From: JAFAGX01 sp035623255 | GTDB lineage: Bacteria; Acidobacteriota; Terriglobia; Terriglobales; Acidobacteriaceae | NCBI GenBank assembly: GCA_035623255.1 | Contig: DASPTU010000093.1 | Coordinates: forward strand, 103,547 to 167,546 | Direction: 5' to 3' | Length of the DNA: 64,000 nucleotides | Shown here: positions 16,087-25,589 of the stretch, in pieces | Layout of the letters: each line of letters opens with the position of its first letter | Numbering within the stretch: position 1 is the stretch's first letter | Position numbers and translations under genes: made by a program | The notes under the pieces: generated by a model | Told to the model about the DNA's origin: nothing | Seen by the model: the letters and a program-made list of their open reading frames with translations, nothing else | The model's database searches: none

Positions 16087-17820
16087 TCAGTTATCCGATC
16101 GGGATACCAGATACGGACCAATGGCGAGCGCATCCATACGCGTCCGTTGGAAGCAGTCGATTGCTTCCTTGGGCGCACACACAATGGGCTCATTCTCGTT
16201 GAAGCTCGTGTTTAGAAGGACCGGCGTGCCGGATTTTCGGCCAAAGGTTCGGATCAGATCGTAGTAGAGAGGATTCTCCTGCCGTGCCACGCTTTGCAAA
16301 CGCCCGGTACCATCAACGTGATTCACGGCACACAGTTGCTCACGCTTCTCAGGACGGATTTTGTAGACGTGAAGCATGAAAGGCGACGGATGGTCGTGCT
16401 CAAAATACTCGTGTTGGTGTTCCGCCACGACCGAAGGAGCAAACGGACGAAACCACTCGCGGTGCTTGATTCTTGCGTTGAGAACGTCTTTCATGTGCGG
16501 GAGGCCGGGATGCGCCAGAATCGAGCGATTCCCGAGCGCGCGCGGTCCCCACTCCATGCGCCCCTGAAACCATCCAACCACCTCGCCCGCTGCGATCCGG
16601 TTGGCTACTGACTCAAGTAGCGGCTCACGCTCCAGCTTCTGAAATCGCAGGTTGTTCTTTTTCAATTCAGCCTCGATCTGTGGCGGAGAAAATTCCGGGC
16701 CGAGGTAAGAATGTCTCATCTCGTGACGTCGTGGCTGATTCAGAACTGCGTGGTAAGCATAGAGAGCGGCTCCAACCGCCAATCCTTCATCACCGGCGGC
16801 CGGTTGAATCCAGGTGTGGCGAAATGGCGTGTGGTCAAATAGTTTTCCATTGGCCACACTGTTGAGCGCGCAGCCGCCAGCCATTACAAGTTCTTCGACT
16901 GGCACGCGTTTGTAAAGCTGATTCAAGAGGTGAAAGAAGACCTCTTCGAAACGCTGCTGCATCGCGTAGGCAAGGTCGATCTCGCGCCGTGTAAGATCAC
17001 TTCGAGGCTGGCGTGGCGGCCCAAAGTGCTTCACCATTTGCTCCGAAAAATGGCGGGCCAAATGAACCCGACCGTCGGGCAAGACCTGCATGCCCTGGTT
17101 GCTGCCAAGCGGCTTGAAATAATCGACATCGAGCTTGAACGTACCGTTGTTAAGACCAACAATCTTGCGAAGTTGCTCGTAGTGTGTGTCTTTGCCATAC
17201 GGCGCCAAACCCATGACCTTGCCTTCATCGCCGTATTGGCCATAGCCGATGAACTCGCAAATCATGGTATAGAAGCTGCCCAAGGATTGAGGCAGGAAGA
17301 CCCGTTCGAGCACATGAATGAGGTTGCCGCTGCAACGCGCCATCATGGTAGAGACGAAGTCGCCTGACCCGTCGTAGCTGAAACCGGCCGCTTTTTCCCA
17401 AGGAGAGCAGTAGTAAGCACTGGCAATGTGAGCAATGTGATGCTCGACATGGTGCTGGCGGAGGCGCAGTGTCCGCGGGTCGACATCGAGAGCTTCGGCA
17501 AGGAGGGACCGCAAATCGCGCATCGCCTGCTTGCGACGGCGAAGCCAAATAAAATTCAGAATCCCGCGGGGATTGGCGAGTGCATATTGCACTTTTTTCG
17601 CAAGATTCGCGTCACTGTCCTGGCCGACGGCCACGTGATCGACATCGCTGATTCTTGCACCCAGAAAGTCGAGGCAGGCCCGGATTGCCAGAGTAGGAAG
17701 TCCCGCATAATGCTTGATGCGATTCAAACGCTCTTCGGCAATCGCAAACTTAACCTCGCCGTCTTCCACGATGGCAGCCGACGAATCGGCATGAAACATG
17801 TTTAATCCGAGGATCAGCAT
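16087..17820 (-). CDS. NodU/CmcH-family O-carbamoyltransferase
   Basis: A 577-residue carbamoyltransferase. The N-terminal YrdC/Kae1-like part begins MLILGLNMFHADSSAAIVEDG; HHVEHHIAHIASAYY (near 130) carries the metal-binding histidines; GSGDFVS and GDEGKVMGLAPYG follow. The C-terminal domain has the strong signature MEWGPRALGNRSILAHP. Family members transfer carbamoyl from carbamoyl phosphate, via an adenylate, to sugar hydroxyls. The ATG at 17820 is preferred because it removes an overlap with the upstream methyltransferase and matches the family N-terminus; a frame extension to 17940 exists. Predicted to carbamoylate a sugar of the surface polymer. Confidence 0.9.
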   Translation of the reverse strand: MLILGLNMFHADSSAAIVEDGEVKFAIAEERLNRIKHYAGLPTLAIRACLDFLGARISDVDHVAVGQDSDANLAKKVQYALANPRGILNFIWLRRRKQAMRDLRSLLAEALDVDPRTLRLRQHHVEHHIAHIASAYYCSPWEKAAGFSYDGSGDFVSTMMARCSGNLIHVLERVFLPQSLGSFYTMICEFIGYGQYGDEGKVMGLAPYGKDTHYEQLRKIVGLNNGTFKLDVDYFKPLGSNQGMQVLPDGRVHLARHFSEQMVKHFGPPRQPRSDLTRREIDLAYAMQQRFEEVFFHLLNQLYKRVPVEELVMAGGCALNSVANGKLFDHTPFRHTWIQPAAGDEGLAVGAALYAYHAVLNQPRRHEMRHSYLGPEFSPPQIEAELKKNNLRFQKLEREPLLESVANRIAAGEVVGWFQGRMEWGPRALGNRSILAHPGLPHMKDVLNARIKHREWFRPFAPSVVAEHQHEYFEHDHPSPFMLHVYKIRPEKREQLCAVNHVDGTGRLQSVARQENPLYYDLIRTFGRKSGTPVLLNTSFNENEPIVCAPKEAIDCFQRTRMDALAIGPYLVSRSDN

Positions 17821-17836
17821 GGAAACGAAAGAACCC

Positions 17837-18541
17837 TCATAGTTTTTTGGCGACGAACATGAGTAAGGGTCCCCAAATGGAGCTACGCTGGGCCAAATCA
17901 GGAAGTGGGCTTCCAAAAGGCAGCAGTCTGTTGAGCGCAAATCCTGTTCGTGCTAGTAGTGCTTCGAATTCCGATGCCGAGAATTCCTGCCGGGAGTAGT
18001 CCAAGAAATCCAGCCAGTCTCTTCTCAGGAAGTCTGCAAGGCGGTGGCACGTAACCTGAAAGCGTCGCACGATCGAGTTGCGGTTAGGCACCGACACAAG
18101 CAACCGCCCTCCCGGCTTCAGAACCCTGGCAAATTCCGTCAGGCAAGCGGTTGGGTCGGGGACGTACTCCAAAACGCTCGAGCACAAAATGCCATCTACT
18201 GATTTGTCGGGTGCAGGAAGTTGAGCAATGGTGTTGATCCTGGCAAAGCGGACGTGCTCAGAGAATCCGGTCGAATGGGCGAATAGAGCAGCGGTAGTTA
18301 CCATCTCGGAAGCTGCATCCACTCCCAGCACGCGGCATCCGCGGGCAGCGAGCCAACGCGAAAGTGTGCCGGTACCGCAGCCAGCATCCAGCCATAAGGT
18401 ACCTCTTAGATGGCAACCCTCCAGACATCTTGAGAGTAGTGTTTCCCGAGAGCGAAACGAGGACTTTTGGTAACGGCGTTCCCAGCCGACTGCGAGGCAA
18501 CCGTGATAAGCGACGGCGTCAGCAGATGAGCCACTATGCAT
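17837..18541 (-). CDS. Class I SAM-dependent methyltransferase
   Basis: A 234-residue methyltransferase with motif I LWLDAGCGTGTLS (around residues 50-62), acidic VLGVDAAS, and a motif IV-like SVDGILCSSVLEYVPDP. After ARVLKPGGRLLVSVPN the C-terminal part is variable. The ATG at 18541 overlaps the last codon of the upstream glycosyltransferase by eight bases and gives a compact start MHSGSSADAVAYHG. It sits between a GT2 and the carbamoyltransferase, so a sugar or lipid-linked intermediate is a plausible substrate. Confidence 0.85.
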   Translation of the reverse strand: MHSGSSADAVAYHGCLAVGWERRYQKSSFRSRETLLSRCLEGCHLRGTLWLDAGCGTGTLSRWLAARGCRVLGVDAASEMVTTAALFAHSTGFSEHVRFARINTIAQLPAPDKSVDGILCSSVLEYVPDPTACLTEFARVLKPGGRLLVSVPNRNSIVRRFQVTCHRLADFLRRDWLDFLDYSRQEFSASEFEALLARTGFALNRLLPFGSPLPDLAQRSSIWGPLLMFVAKKL

Positions 18542-19478
18542 CAGAGGCAGAGTTCCCGCTGCTTTGCAATTCATAAATCTTGGCTTTGATGTGAAAAAAC
18601 TGAATACCTTGAAAGGCACAATAGATCAGGCCCGGGACACCGTCCAGAAGTCCCAAACGAAAAAGATACCTGTAAAGAAAGAAAAGTAATGGAGAACCGG
18701 GCAAGCCGAAGAATTTCGATTTCAGCCAGCGCCTGCGCTGCGCCTGGGTTCCGAAGAGTGAAGGCGCGAGATCATCACATCCAGGCTTTCGTTGCAGCCA
18801 AGCTTTTGCCTCCCAGTTGGAGTAGTCATCGTGTTTGCGGATGTAGCGGGAAAGTGATTCGACATTGTAGTGACGAAGCGGGTTGCGGAACCTTCCAGTT
18901 TTTCCCTTTACGATAACGTGCTCATGAACTTCCATGTCGCCCATGGAGGGGTTCTGATCGCGGAGGCGGCACTCGAAGTGTCCCTTGCCGCGCCGAAACA
19001 GCGACAACTTATGGAAATCGGCACCCGCATGTCGCAGACGCTGACCCAGAAAATGCATCTGCAACGAAATGTAATAGCCATCGAAATGAGAGTCTCGAAT
19101 CGACTCGCGGAGCTCTGAAGCCAACTCCGGGGTGAGCGCTTCATCAGCATCCAGGAGAAGCACCCAGTCATAAACCAAAGGAAGCGTATCTAGTGCCCAC
19201 TGACGTTTTTTGGGCCATCCGCCGTGATAGTAAAACTGGACCACCTTCGCGCCGAAAGAACGGGCAATTTCAACTGTGTCATCGCTGCTTTGAGAATCGA
19301 TGACGTAGACCTCGCCGGCTTCATATATCGAAGCCAGGCAACGAGACAAATTGTGCGATTCATTGCGCACGGGGATGATAACGCTGATCGGCAAAAGATG
19401 ATCAGGTTTGACGGGCTGCAATCTCTGGAGAACTTGCGTTTCGAGGGTCATCGATTCTGCGATCATGCTACCGGCCAT
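18534..19478 (-). CDS. Glycosyltransferase family 2 (WaaE/KdtX-like)
   Basis: A 314-residue GT-A glycosyltransferase. Key parts: ISVIIPVRNESHNLSRCLAS near residue 31, VYVIDSQSSDDTVEIA, and the metal-binding DADEAL (about 108-113) after YDWVLLL. The C-terminal half (FGLPGSPLLFFLYRYLFRLGL, GLIYCAFQGIQFFHIKAKI) resembles the WaaE/KdtX group of inner-membrane-associated GT2 enzymes. The ATG at 19478 is chosen because the longer frame would overlap the acyltransferase by nearly 100 bases. Confidence 0.85.
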   Translation of the reverse strand: MAGSMIAESMTLETQVLQRLQPVKPDHLLPISVIIPVRNESHNLSRCLASIYEAGEVYVIDSQSSDDTVEIARSFGAKVVQFYYHGGWPKKRQWALDTLPLVYDWVLLLDADEALTPELASELRESIRDSHFDGYYISLQMHFLGQRLRHAGADFHKLSLFRRGKGHFECRLRDQNPSMGDMEVHEHVIVKGKTGRFRNPLRHYNVESLSRYIRKHDDYSNWEAKAWLQRKPGCDDLAPSLFGTQAQRRRWLKSKFFGLPGSPLLFFLYRYLFRLGLLDGVPGLIYCAFQGIQFFHIKAKIYELQSSGNSASDA

Positions 19479-19519
19479 CTCGAGCAGAGCATATTGACAT
19501 GCAAGATGCGAGCGGCGGC

Positions 19520-20737
19520 TTAAGCCGCTGGACTGACTTCCGCGGCACGTCGACCAGCGTAGAACAACGACCTGACGTAATTGTGCAGTCTTTGCGGCCA
19601 GTCGCGGCGCATGCATGGCTTCTCAAGAAGCAAGAAATAGCACCCGCAAACTGCCACGACTGCCCCGCCGACTAGGAAGAACTGAAGCAGGAAATACATC
19701 CAGAACGGCTGACCGGCGCCAAGGTTTTTGGTGAAGCGCCCTACGACTGAGATCACTTCATAGTGGATGAGGTAAATGGAGTAGCACATGCCTCCTATAG
19801 CGGTGATCCATGGGGCCGAGAAGCAACGGCGCGTCAGAGTGCCTTGCAGAGCCGCGCAATAGAGCAGCAAGATCAGGAACGGGAACAGCCAACGAGTGAG
19901 CTGATCGGATTGCAGCAGGGCGATCAGCCCCGGCCAGCCGATGAGGGTGATCGCATCCCAGTAGAAACCGGATCTCCGATCCGGTTTCCAGTCCGCAACA
20001 AAAAGATCTGCCACCAGAAAACCCGCAAGGAAATACTGCATATAAGCCAGAATGGAGAGCGCCATACGAGCATCACGCAAGAAAAAATTCTGAGCTGCGC
20101 TAAATGCGATGATCATTGCAATGAGCAGACTACGTCGAAGGCCCTTGCGTGGGACTGCAAATAAAAGAGTGAGCAATGGCACCAGTGAATAGAACTGCAC
20201 CTCGATTTCAAGCGACCAAGCCACTCCGATGATGGGGCTGGCGTGTCCGTAGATGACATTGTGCAAATACAACAGGCTGGCAGAAAGGCGAGGTAAGAGG
20301 TCCGTGATTGTCTCTCCCTGAGCCCAGACCGCAATGACCAGCAGGACAAGAACCGTTACAAAATACGGAGGCTCCAAGCGGGTCAACCGGCGGAGATAGT
20401 ACTTGCGCAGGTTCACGACCGGACCACCCGCGAGGCGGTGGGTGGCAAATGGCAGCGCCAGAATAAATCCGCTTATGACGAAAAACAGTTCGACCCCGCG
20501 GAAGCCAACCGACGCCATTTGAGCCAGCCAACCGGATTGATCCAACATGCCGGAATGATGCTGCGGCCACTTGGCGACCAGGTAGCCATTCAAATGGAAA
20601 AGAACGACAAGGGTGATTGCGACAAAGCGCAAACCATCCATCTCCGGAATGAAGGTCCCAGACGTCGTCTCGCGGGCAAGATTGCGCAACAGCCAATCGT
20701 GAGCATGGCCGATCTTTTTTATTACTAGTGGAAGCAT
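19520..20737 (-). CDS. Acyltransferase-3 family membrane protein (OafA/YrhL-like)
   Basis: A 405-residue polytopic acyltransferase. The N-terminus has the family hallmark IPEMDGLRFVAITLVVLFHL with the catalytic-site His of the first helix, then GFRGVELFFVISGFILALPF and RRLTRLEPPYFVTVL. About ten hydrophobic segments follow. Members O-acetylate or otherwise acylate surface glycans at the inner membrane. It is the first gene of the seven-gene minus-strand block ending at 12.7 kb and is divergent from a methyltransferase gene. Confidence 0.9.
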   Translation of the reverse strand: MLPLVIKKIGHAHDWLLRNLARETTSGTFIPEMDGLRFVAITLVVLFHLNGYLVAKWPQHHSGMLDQSGWLAQMASVGFRGVELFFVISGFILALPFATHRLAGGPVVNLRKYYLRRLTRLEPPYFVTVLVLLVIAVWAQGETITDLLPRLSASLLYLHNVIYGHASPIIGVAWSLEIEVQFYSLVPLLTLLFAVPRKGLRRSLLIAMIIAFSAAQNFFLRDARMALSILAYMQYFLAGFLVADLFVADWKPDRRSGFYWDAITLIGWPGLIALLQSDQLTRWLFPFLILLLYCAALQGTLTRRCFSAPWITAIGGMCYSIYLIHYEVISVVGRFTKNLGAGQPFWMYFLLQFFLVGGAVVAVCGCYFLLLEKPCMRRDWPQRLHNYVRSLFYAGRRAAEVSPAA

Positions 20738-20846
20738 CAGTCGAAACGAAGAGAGGATTCGGCGAAGCCGTCACGAATCACAGAAAGCATTCCCCTGCGC
20801 TCTTGTCCAACATAAACTTCATGCCTGTAGCGAACGGAGCACGACA

Positions 20847-21824
20847 CTGCCTCAGATCGACAGCAGGCTTCTCGAACTTCTTGTCTGTCCCCGAGACCAC
20901 GCACCGTTGCAAGAAGAGAACGGATGTTTGGCTTGTGGTGTGGGACATCACTATCCGCTTGTAGACGGGGTTCCAATTTTTCTGCTGTCTGAGACCGCGC
21001 AGACCCATGTGGAGGCAAAGGGCTCGCTGGAGGCCGCTGAAAGTCCCCACATCACATCGTCACCGGCGAGTGCCACGGTGGACGGGATTGATGGTTTCGT
21101 GCAGCAGATTATTGCGGGTACCAACGGCTGCCTCTACATTCCGCTGATCGGGAAACTGCGCGAGTACCCAATTCCTGCACTCAGGCTCCCTCCCGGCGAA
21201 GGCAAGCGTTTCCTTGAAATCGGATGCAACTGGGGCCGATGGTGCATCGCTGCGGCGCGAGCGGGATACCGCCCCATAGGCATCGATCCGTCCTTGAAGG
21301 GCATTCGCGCAGCCCGTCACGTTGCACGGCAGCTTGGCGTGGACGCGCATTATGTCGTTGGTGATGGCCGCTATCTGCCGTTCACCGATACGACCTTCGA
21401 TCAGGTTTTCTCCTACAGTGTCTTGCAGCATCTTTCAGGAGAGGATGTCTCGCAAGTTCTGGGCGAGATGGCCCGAGTCATGTACAGCGATTCAAATTGC
21501 CTGGTGCAGATGCCAAATCGCTTTGGAGCTCGCTGTTTATACCATCAGGCCCGCCGCCGCTTCCGGCCTGCCCGCGATTTCGAAGTGCGGTATTGGAGCC
21601 TCAACGAGCTACATGAGATTTTTTCCCGAGTATTTGGATCCGTACGAATTCTCGTGGACGGCTTCTTTTCGTTGAATCCACAAATCAGTGACGTACACCT
21701 ACTTCCTCGGAAATACCGGCCAGTCATTTACGCGTCGGAAGCCTTGCGTGCTGTAAGCAGTAAACTTTCCTCACTAACCTACTTCGCGGACAGCCTGTAC
21801 GTCAGCGCCACTCGCAGCCGTTGA
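20847..21824 (+). CDS. Class I SAM methyltransferase with N-terminal Trm112-like zinc ribbon; start codon unclear
   Basis: The frame carries a Trm112-like N-terminus, IDSRLLELLVCPRDHAPLQ (codons from 20856) with Cys pairs CPRD and CLAC, then VPIFLL, a linker, and a methyltransferase domain with FLEIGCNWGRWCIAAARAG (motif I), PIGIDPS, DTTFDQVFSYSVLQHL and EMARVMYSD. No ATG, GTG or TTG lies in frame between an upstream stop at 20700 and the TTG at 20907, which is already inside the zinc ribbon. A CTG at 20847 is used here as a placeholder start; an AUC start at 20856 or a frameshift are the alternatives. Its 3' end overlaps the convergent GT4 by 51 bases. Confidence 0.75.
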   Translation: MPQIDSRLLELLVCPRDHAPLQEENGCLACGVGHHYPLVDGVPIFLLSETAQTHVEAKGSLEAAESPHITSSPASATVDGIDGFVQQIIAGTNGCLYIPLIGKLREYPIPALRLPPGEGKRFLEIGCNWGRWCIAAARAGYRPIGIDPSLKGIRAARHVARQLGVDAHYVVGDGRYLPFTDTTFDQVFSYSVLQHLSGEDVSQVLGEMARVMYSDSNCLVQMPNRFGARCLYHQARRRFRPARDFEVRYWSLNELHEIFSRVFGSVRILVDGFFSLNPQISDVHLLPRKYRPVIYASEALRAVSSKLSSLTYFADSLYVSATRSR

Positions 21825-23009
21825 GTCACGGGACCGAGACAAGGGCTTGCAACTCCCCGAGAGCTCAAAAGCGAGTGTCACCAGCTCGTGGACGTGTTTA
21901 GCCCACGAGAAATCTCGAGATCGGCTTCTCGCCGCAGCTGAAAGCTCCCGGCATAAAGCGGGAGATTCCGCAAGGCGGACAATTTGCGCCGAAAGCTCTT
22001 TTGATGAAAAACGTTGGAAATAGAGAGCAGCTCGGCCGCATATTTCGCGGTGTACCGGCAAATCCGAAGTGACCACCGGAAGTCCGCATGCCATCGCTTC
22101 CACCAAGGGGTGCGCAAAGGTTTCGGCATAAGCCGGACTCACGTAAATATCGCACTGCTTGTACAACTGGTGAAGCTGTCGATAAGGAACGGCTCCCAGC
22201 TGCACAACTTCTTCCTCGATGCCAAGCCGTCCTACCAGAGCGGCGGCGCGTTCTGCGCGATATGAACCAGGGTTGTCGTCTGAACGCAGATTGCAAGTCA
22301 GAAATAAACGGATTTTCTTTCTAAGGCGCGCCCGCAGATTCGGGATGGCCCCGAGCAGAGTTTCGAAATTGCGGTAATAGTTGTAATGACTGACAAATAG
22401 AAGTCGCAGTGCATCTTGGGACGAGTCGAGCCTGTGCCGGATGTTCTCGGGCAGCGGGGTCCTATCCGCAAAGAAGACTTCCTGATCAAAACCGTGATAG
22501 ATGGAGGAGACTTCTTTTGCGGCCCACTTTCGAAGATCCTCCGCGAAGCTCCGGCTTGGCGCCACGGTTGAATCCGCCCAATGAATCGAGAGTCGGGCGA
22601 AGAAGCTCTTGATCCTGTTCTCCCGCAGGAGCAGATATTCCTTGCGCGAACGCAGATCGTTTGAGAAGTCAGACGAAGTGTAAAGAGAATTACCTGAAAG
22701 CAGGATTTGAGGAACGGGTGAATACCACAGCGCGAAATTGCCTGCTGAAATGAGAACGTCTGCCCCGGAGCGGCGAATAATCCCCGGCAATCGAGTCTGT
22801 TCAAACCAGAAGCGCCGCGCCGCATCTGCCGGGACGAGGATATCGTGAACCGTGATTCTCTCCGAATCAGGAAGCTCACGGCGGAGCTTGCGGTTAACTG
22901 CGACCGTGGTTCGAACACCGGGACAGGCAGACAAATTCGGCAGAACATTGCGGACGTAGGTAAAACCGCTGGCACAAGAGGCTCCCAGTGCGTTCAGGAA
23001 AATGTGCAT
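21774..23009 (-). CDS. Glycosyltransferase family 4
   Basis: A 411-residue GT-B glycosyltransferase. Seen: ALGASCASGFTYVRNVLPNL at the N-terminus, DSTVAPSRSFAEDL in the middle, LRLLFVSHYNYYRNFETLLGA, and the C-terminal donor-binding block YVSPAYAETFAHPLVEAMAC then GLPVVTSDLPVHREI. It is the final gene of the block that starts with pseI, and its start overlaps the upstream O-antigen-ligase-family gene by 16 bases. Confidence 0.88.
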   Translation of the reverse strand: MHIFLNALGASCASGFTYVRNVLPNLSACPGVRTTVAVNRKLRRELPDSERITVHDILVPADAARRFWFEQTRLPGIIRRSGADVLISAGNFALWYSPVPQILLSGNSLYTSSDFSNDLRSRKEYLLLRENRIKSFFARLSIHWADSTVAPSRSFAEDLRKWAAKEVSSIYHGFDQEVFFADRTPLPENIRHRLDSSQDALRLLFVSHYNYYRNFETLLGAIPNLRARLRKKIRLFLTCNLRSDDNPGSYRAERAAALVGRLGIEEEVVQLGAVPYRQLHQLYKQCDIYVSPAYAETFAHPLVEAMACGLPVVTSDLPVHREICGRAALYFQRFSSKELSAQIVRLAESPALCRELSAAARSRSRDFSWAKHVHELVTLAFELSGSCKPLSRSRDSTAASGADVQAVREVG

Positions 23010-24433
23010 GATCGAGTTTCTGCAACGGCGCCCAGCCGGCCGGAGAAGGCAGGTGAAGGATATGTGATAGCTGCATACATCACAGGCCTTGAGGGAACAA
23101 AGTCTGAAAGCATGAAGGCAAAGATCCAGAAAAGAACGCAGGTGTGATAACCGACTGCGAATAACCAGTCTTCGAAGCCGGCGTGTACCAGCGCTCCGAC
23201 TACAAATATTGCGAGGGGAACAGCCGGCGAGGATGATAGCCCGGTTCGTCGGATCCAGAGCAAAATCCGGGCAACCTTACCAACAAGCAACAGTAACAAA
23301 GCCGCAAAAGGTGCAAAGCCGACCAACCCGACCCATTCGGCAATCTCGAGGTAACTGTTGCCGTGCTCACGCGTAACCTGTCCCACTGAGGAGAACTTTT
23401 CATTGACCTGCGTTTTGTCATAGGCGGTAGCACTAGTGCCAAAACCGGTCCCGAACCATGGGTGCTGTTGCAGGGAAGACAAGGTTTTTTCCCACACGGT
23501 CTTGCGCGACGCCAGGACGCCCGCCTCACGCTTGCCCTTGTATACAAACCTCGAAGTCATAGAGCCATCGTCGGATTGGTTCACCGCAGGCAACGGCACT
23601 ACAGTGGCCACAATGACCGCGGTCGCCAAAGCGACAACAAAGCTGGTCAGCAAAAACCGGTAGCGGCGCAAAGCAATACAAAACAGAGTAGAAGAGGTCA
23701 AGGCTGCGATGATCCCCGCACGTTCATAGCTGCTCAACAGCAACAGTTGACATAGCAGCACGGCGAGTATCCTGCGTCTTCGCAGGGAACGGGACTCGCT
23801 GACAAATGTCCCCCAAAGCAAAAAGGGGAGCGCCACCACACCCATCACAACACCTAATGAGTTGCGGTTCCCAAAGAGTTCCAAGCGCAGCGGAAAGTAT
23901 GCAATGGCACTTATGTAGACCAGAAGTTCGCATGCCAACAATAGTCCGGCAAAGAACTTCTCTTCCCTTCCGATCAGGGCGGCGCGCGCTCCGGTAACCG
24001 CGTAGACAAACAGCAGCAGCAGGCTTAGTGATTTCAGCAGCGCGACATCGGGGTAGGACGAAACGAATGCCGAGACAGTTGCAGTCAATACGCAGGCCAG
24101 CGCAAGCAGGTGAAGCAGTCCCAGGGGCAAGTAATTGTGCCTGAGCCACCAGAGTAATCCCACGGTGGCGCCGACTGCGAGAACGATCCAGCGCACAGAA
24201 ATCCACACTTCGTGCGCTGGGACCGCCATTCCCGCGAGTAAAAACACGAAAATGAGAGCAGGAAAGAACGCTTCGCGGAAGTTCCACAAAACCGCCACCA
24301 GCAATTGCAGAAATATCACTCCACTCAGGAGGGTCGGGTCTGTGTAGTATGACGGCCGGAAAATCACCGAATACAGCACAACCATGCAGGCAACTACGGC
24401 CCCAACCACGAGCCACAACCTGTGCTCAGGCAT
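22994..24433 (-). CDS. O-antigen ligase/polymerase-family membrane protein (first of two)
   Basis: A 479-residue polytopic protein with about 12 hydrophobic segments and one large periplasmic loop. The Wzy_C/WaaL-type region is recognisable: ASRKTVWEKTLSSLQQHPWF, GTGFGTSATAY, and HGNSYLEIAEWVGLVGFAPF, with the conserved His-Asn-x-x-(Y/L) arrangement near residue 375. Members polymerise undecaprenyl-linked repeats or ligate polymer to an acceptor. It lies between two GT4 genes, overlapping both slightly, close to the flippase gene, so polymerase (Wzy) is the more likely role. Confidence 0.82.
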   Translation of the reverse strand: MPEHRLWLVVGAVVACMVVLYSVIFRPSYYTDPTLLSGVIFLQLLVAVLWNFREAFFPALIFVFLLAGMAVPAHEVWISVRWIVLAVGATVGLLWWLRHNYLPLGLLHLLALACVLTATVSAFVSSYPDVALLKSLSLLLLFVYAVTGARAALIGREEKFFAGLLLACELLVYISAIAYFPLRLELFGNRNSLGVVMGVVALPFLLWGTFVSESRSLRRRRILAVLLCQLLLLSSYERAGIIAALTSSTLFCIALRRYRFLLTSFVVALATAVIVATVVPLPAVNQSDDGSMTSRFVYKGKREAGVLASRKTVWEKTLSSLQQHPWFGTGFGTSATAYDKTQVNEKFSSVGQVTREHGNSYLEIAEWVGLVGFAPFAALLLLLVGKVARILLWIRRTGLSSSPAVPLAIFVVGALVHAGFEDWLFAVGYHTCVLFWIFAFMLSDFVPSRPVMYAAITYPSPAFSGRLGAVAETRSCTFS

Positions 24434-25589
24434 GCTTCGCCTCCAAGCATGAGAGCGCTGCGTCTGCTATCCCGGCGGCGCACGCCTCTGGTGAGTGATC
24501 GTGTATCTTTCGGAGGCTCGCTTGTCCCATCGCGATCCGAAGTTGACCATCCTCTGCCAGTTCGTGCATGGCAGCAGAGAGCCGGCTGATATCACCCGGT
24601 GTGAACAGTCGGCCATTGTGACCGTCAGCCACCAGGTCTTCGGCACATCCGGCTGCGTTGCTGCAAATGACCGGCAGTGAGCAAGCCATCGCTTCATTGA
24701 TCACCAGGCCCCAAGGATCGCTGTGTGTGGGGAAAACAAATGTTTCCGCCAGGCCGTAGCAGATCGCCAGGCTCTCAGGTTGCAGAAATCCGGGGAGATG
24801 AATTGCTCCCGGCCGCACCGCAGCAACTCGCTTTTCAAGCCCCGGACGAGCAGACCCATCTCCCACGAATACCAGTCCGACATTGGCTCTAAGATCGCGG
24901 GGCAGCGCTTCATATGCTTCAACCAGATCGAAGATTCCTTTTTCTCTCTCCAAACGACCGACAAATAAGAAATATCGTTCCGGCAAATTGAGTCGCTGCC
25001 GATGCTGACTGGCATCTCTGCGCGCGATCTCGGCTGTCATCGAGAAAAACGCCACGTCAACCGCATTGGGGGCGGTGAAAATCCGGGCCTCGGGCACTGC
25101 GTAGCTTCCGACATATTGAAACGATGACTTTCCGGCTACGACAAAGCCGTCGCAAAGCCGCAGGAACCTGGTTTTTAGGGACCGCAGCAGCGCTAATCCG
25201 CTTCTGAAGTCTCGTGTGGTGCTCTCGATCCACACCAGGAAAGGGACACCATTGCGCCGTGACCAACGCATGGCTTCCCAGGAAGCAATGTAGTTGTAAC
25301 CGCCGCAAATGATCACATCCGGTGCGGACTGTCTCAAGCTTTCATCGACTCCCCAGTTCAGCAAGATATTGTGGCCGTATACTCTTCGTCGCCAGGAGGG
25401 CAGGACCTCGAATGAAAAACGAATCTCATCCGTGGGCACCAGCCACTGCCGCTGCGTGGGATCGGTTTCGGCAAGGAAAATGACATGCAGATCGATTCCG
25501 GGCTGACGAGCAAGAACATTGAAAACGGGTACGCGATATGGCGCAATGATTTCGGTAATAAGCACGAGGCGAAGGGTCAAGCCAGGCAC
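24426..25589 (-). CDS. Glycosyltransferase family 4
   Basis: A 387-residue GT-B enzyme. The N-terminal half shows RLVLITEIIAPYRVPVFNVL; the donor-binding half has YFLFVGRLEREKGIFDLVEAY, VGLVFVGDGSARPGLEK and the E-x7-E type block FVFPTHSDPWGLVINEAMAC. The start is a GTG that overlaps the upstream GT4 by 13 bases; the stop overlaps the following membrane protein by eight bases, indicating one operon. Confidence 0.88.
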   Translation of the reverse strand: MPGLTLRLVLITEIIAPYRVPVFNVLARQPGIDLHVIFLAETDPTQRQWLVPTDEIRFSFEVLPSWRRRVYGHNILLNWGVDESLRQSAPDVIICGGYNYIASWEAMRWSRRNGVPFLVWIESTTRDFRSGLALLRSLKTRFLRLCDGFVVAGKSSFQYVGSYAVPEARIFTAPNAVDVAFFSMTAEIARRDASQHRQRLNLPERYFLFVGRLEREKGIFDLVEAYEALPRDLRANVGLVFVGDGSARPGLEKRVAAVRPGAIHLPGFLQPESLAICYGLAETFVFPTHSDPWGLVINEAMACSLPVICSNAAGCAEDLVADGHNGRLFTPGDISRLSAAMHELAEDGQLRIAMGQASLRKIHDHSPEACAAGIADAALSCLEAKHA

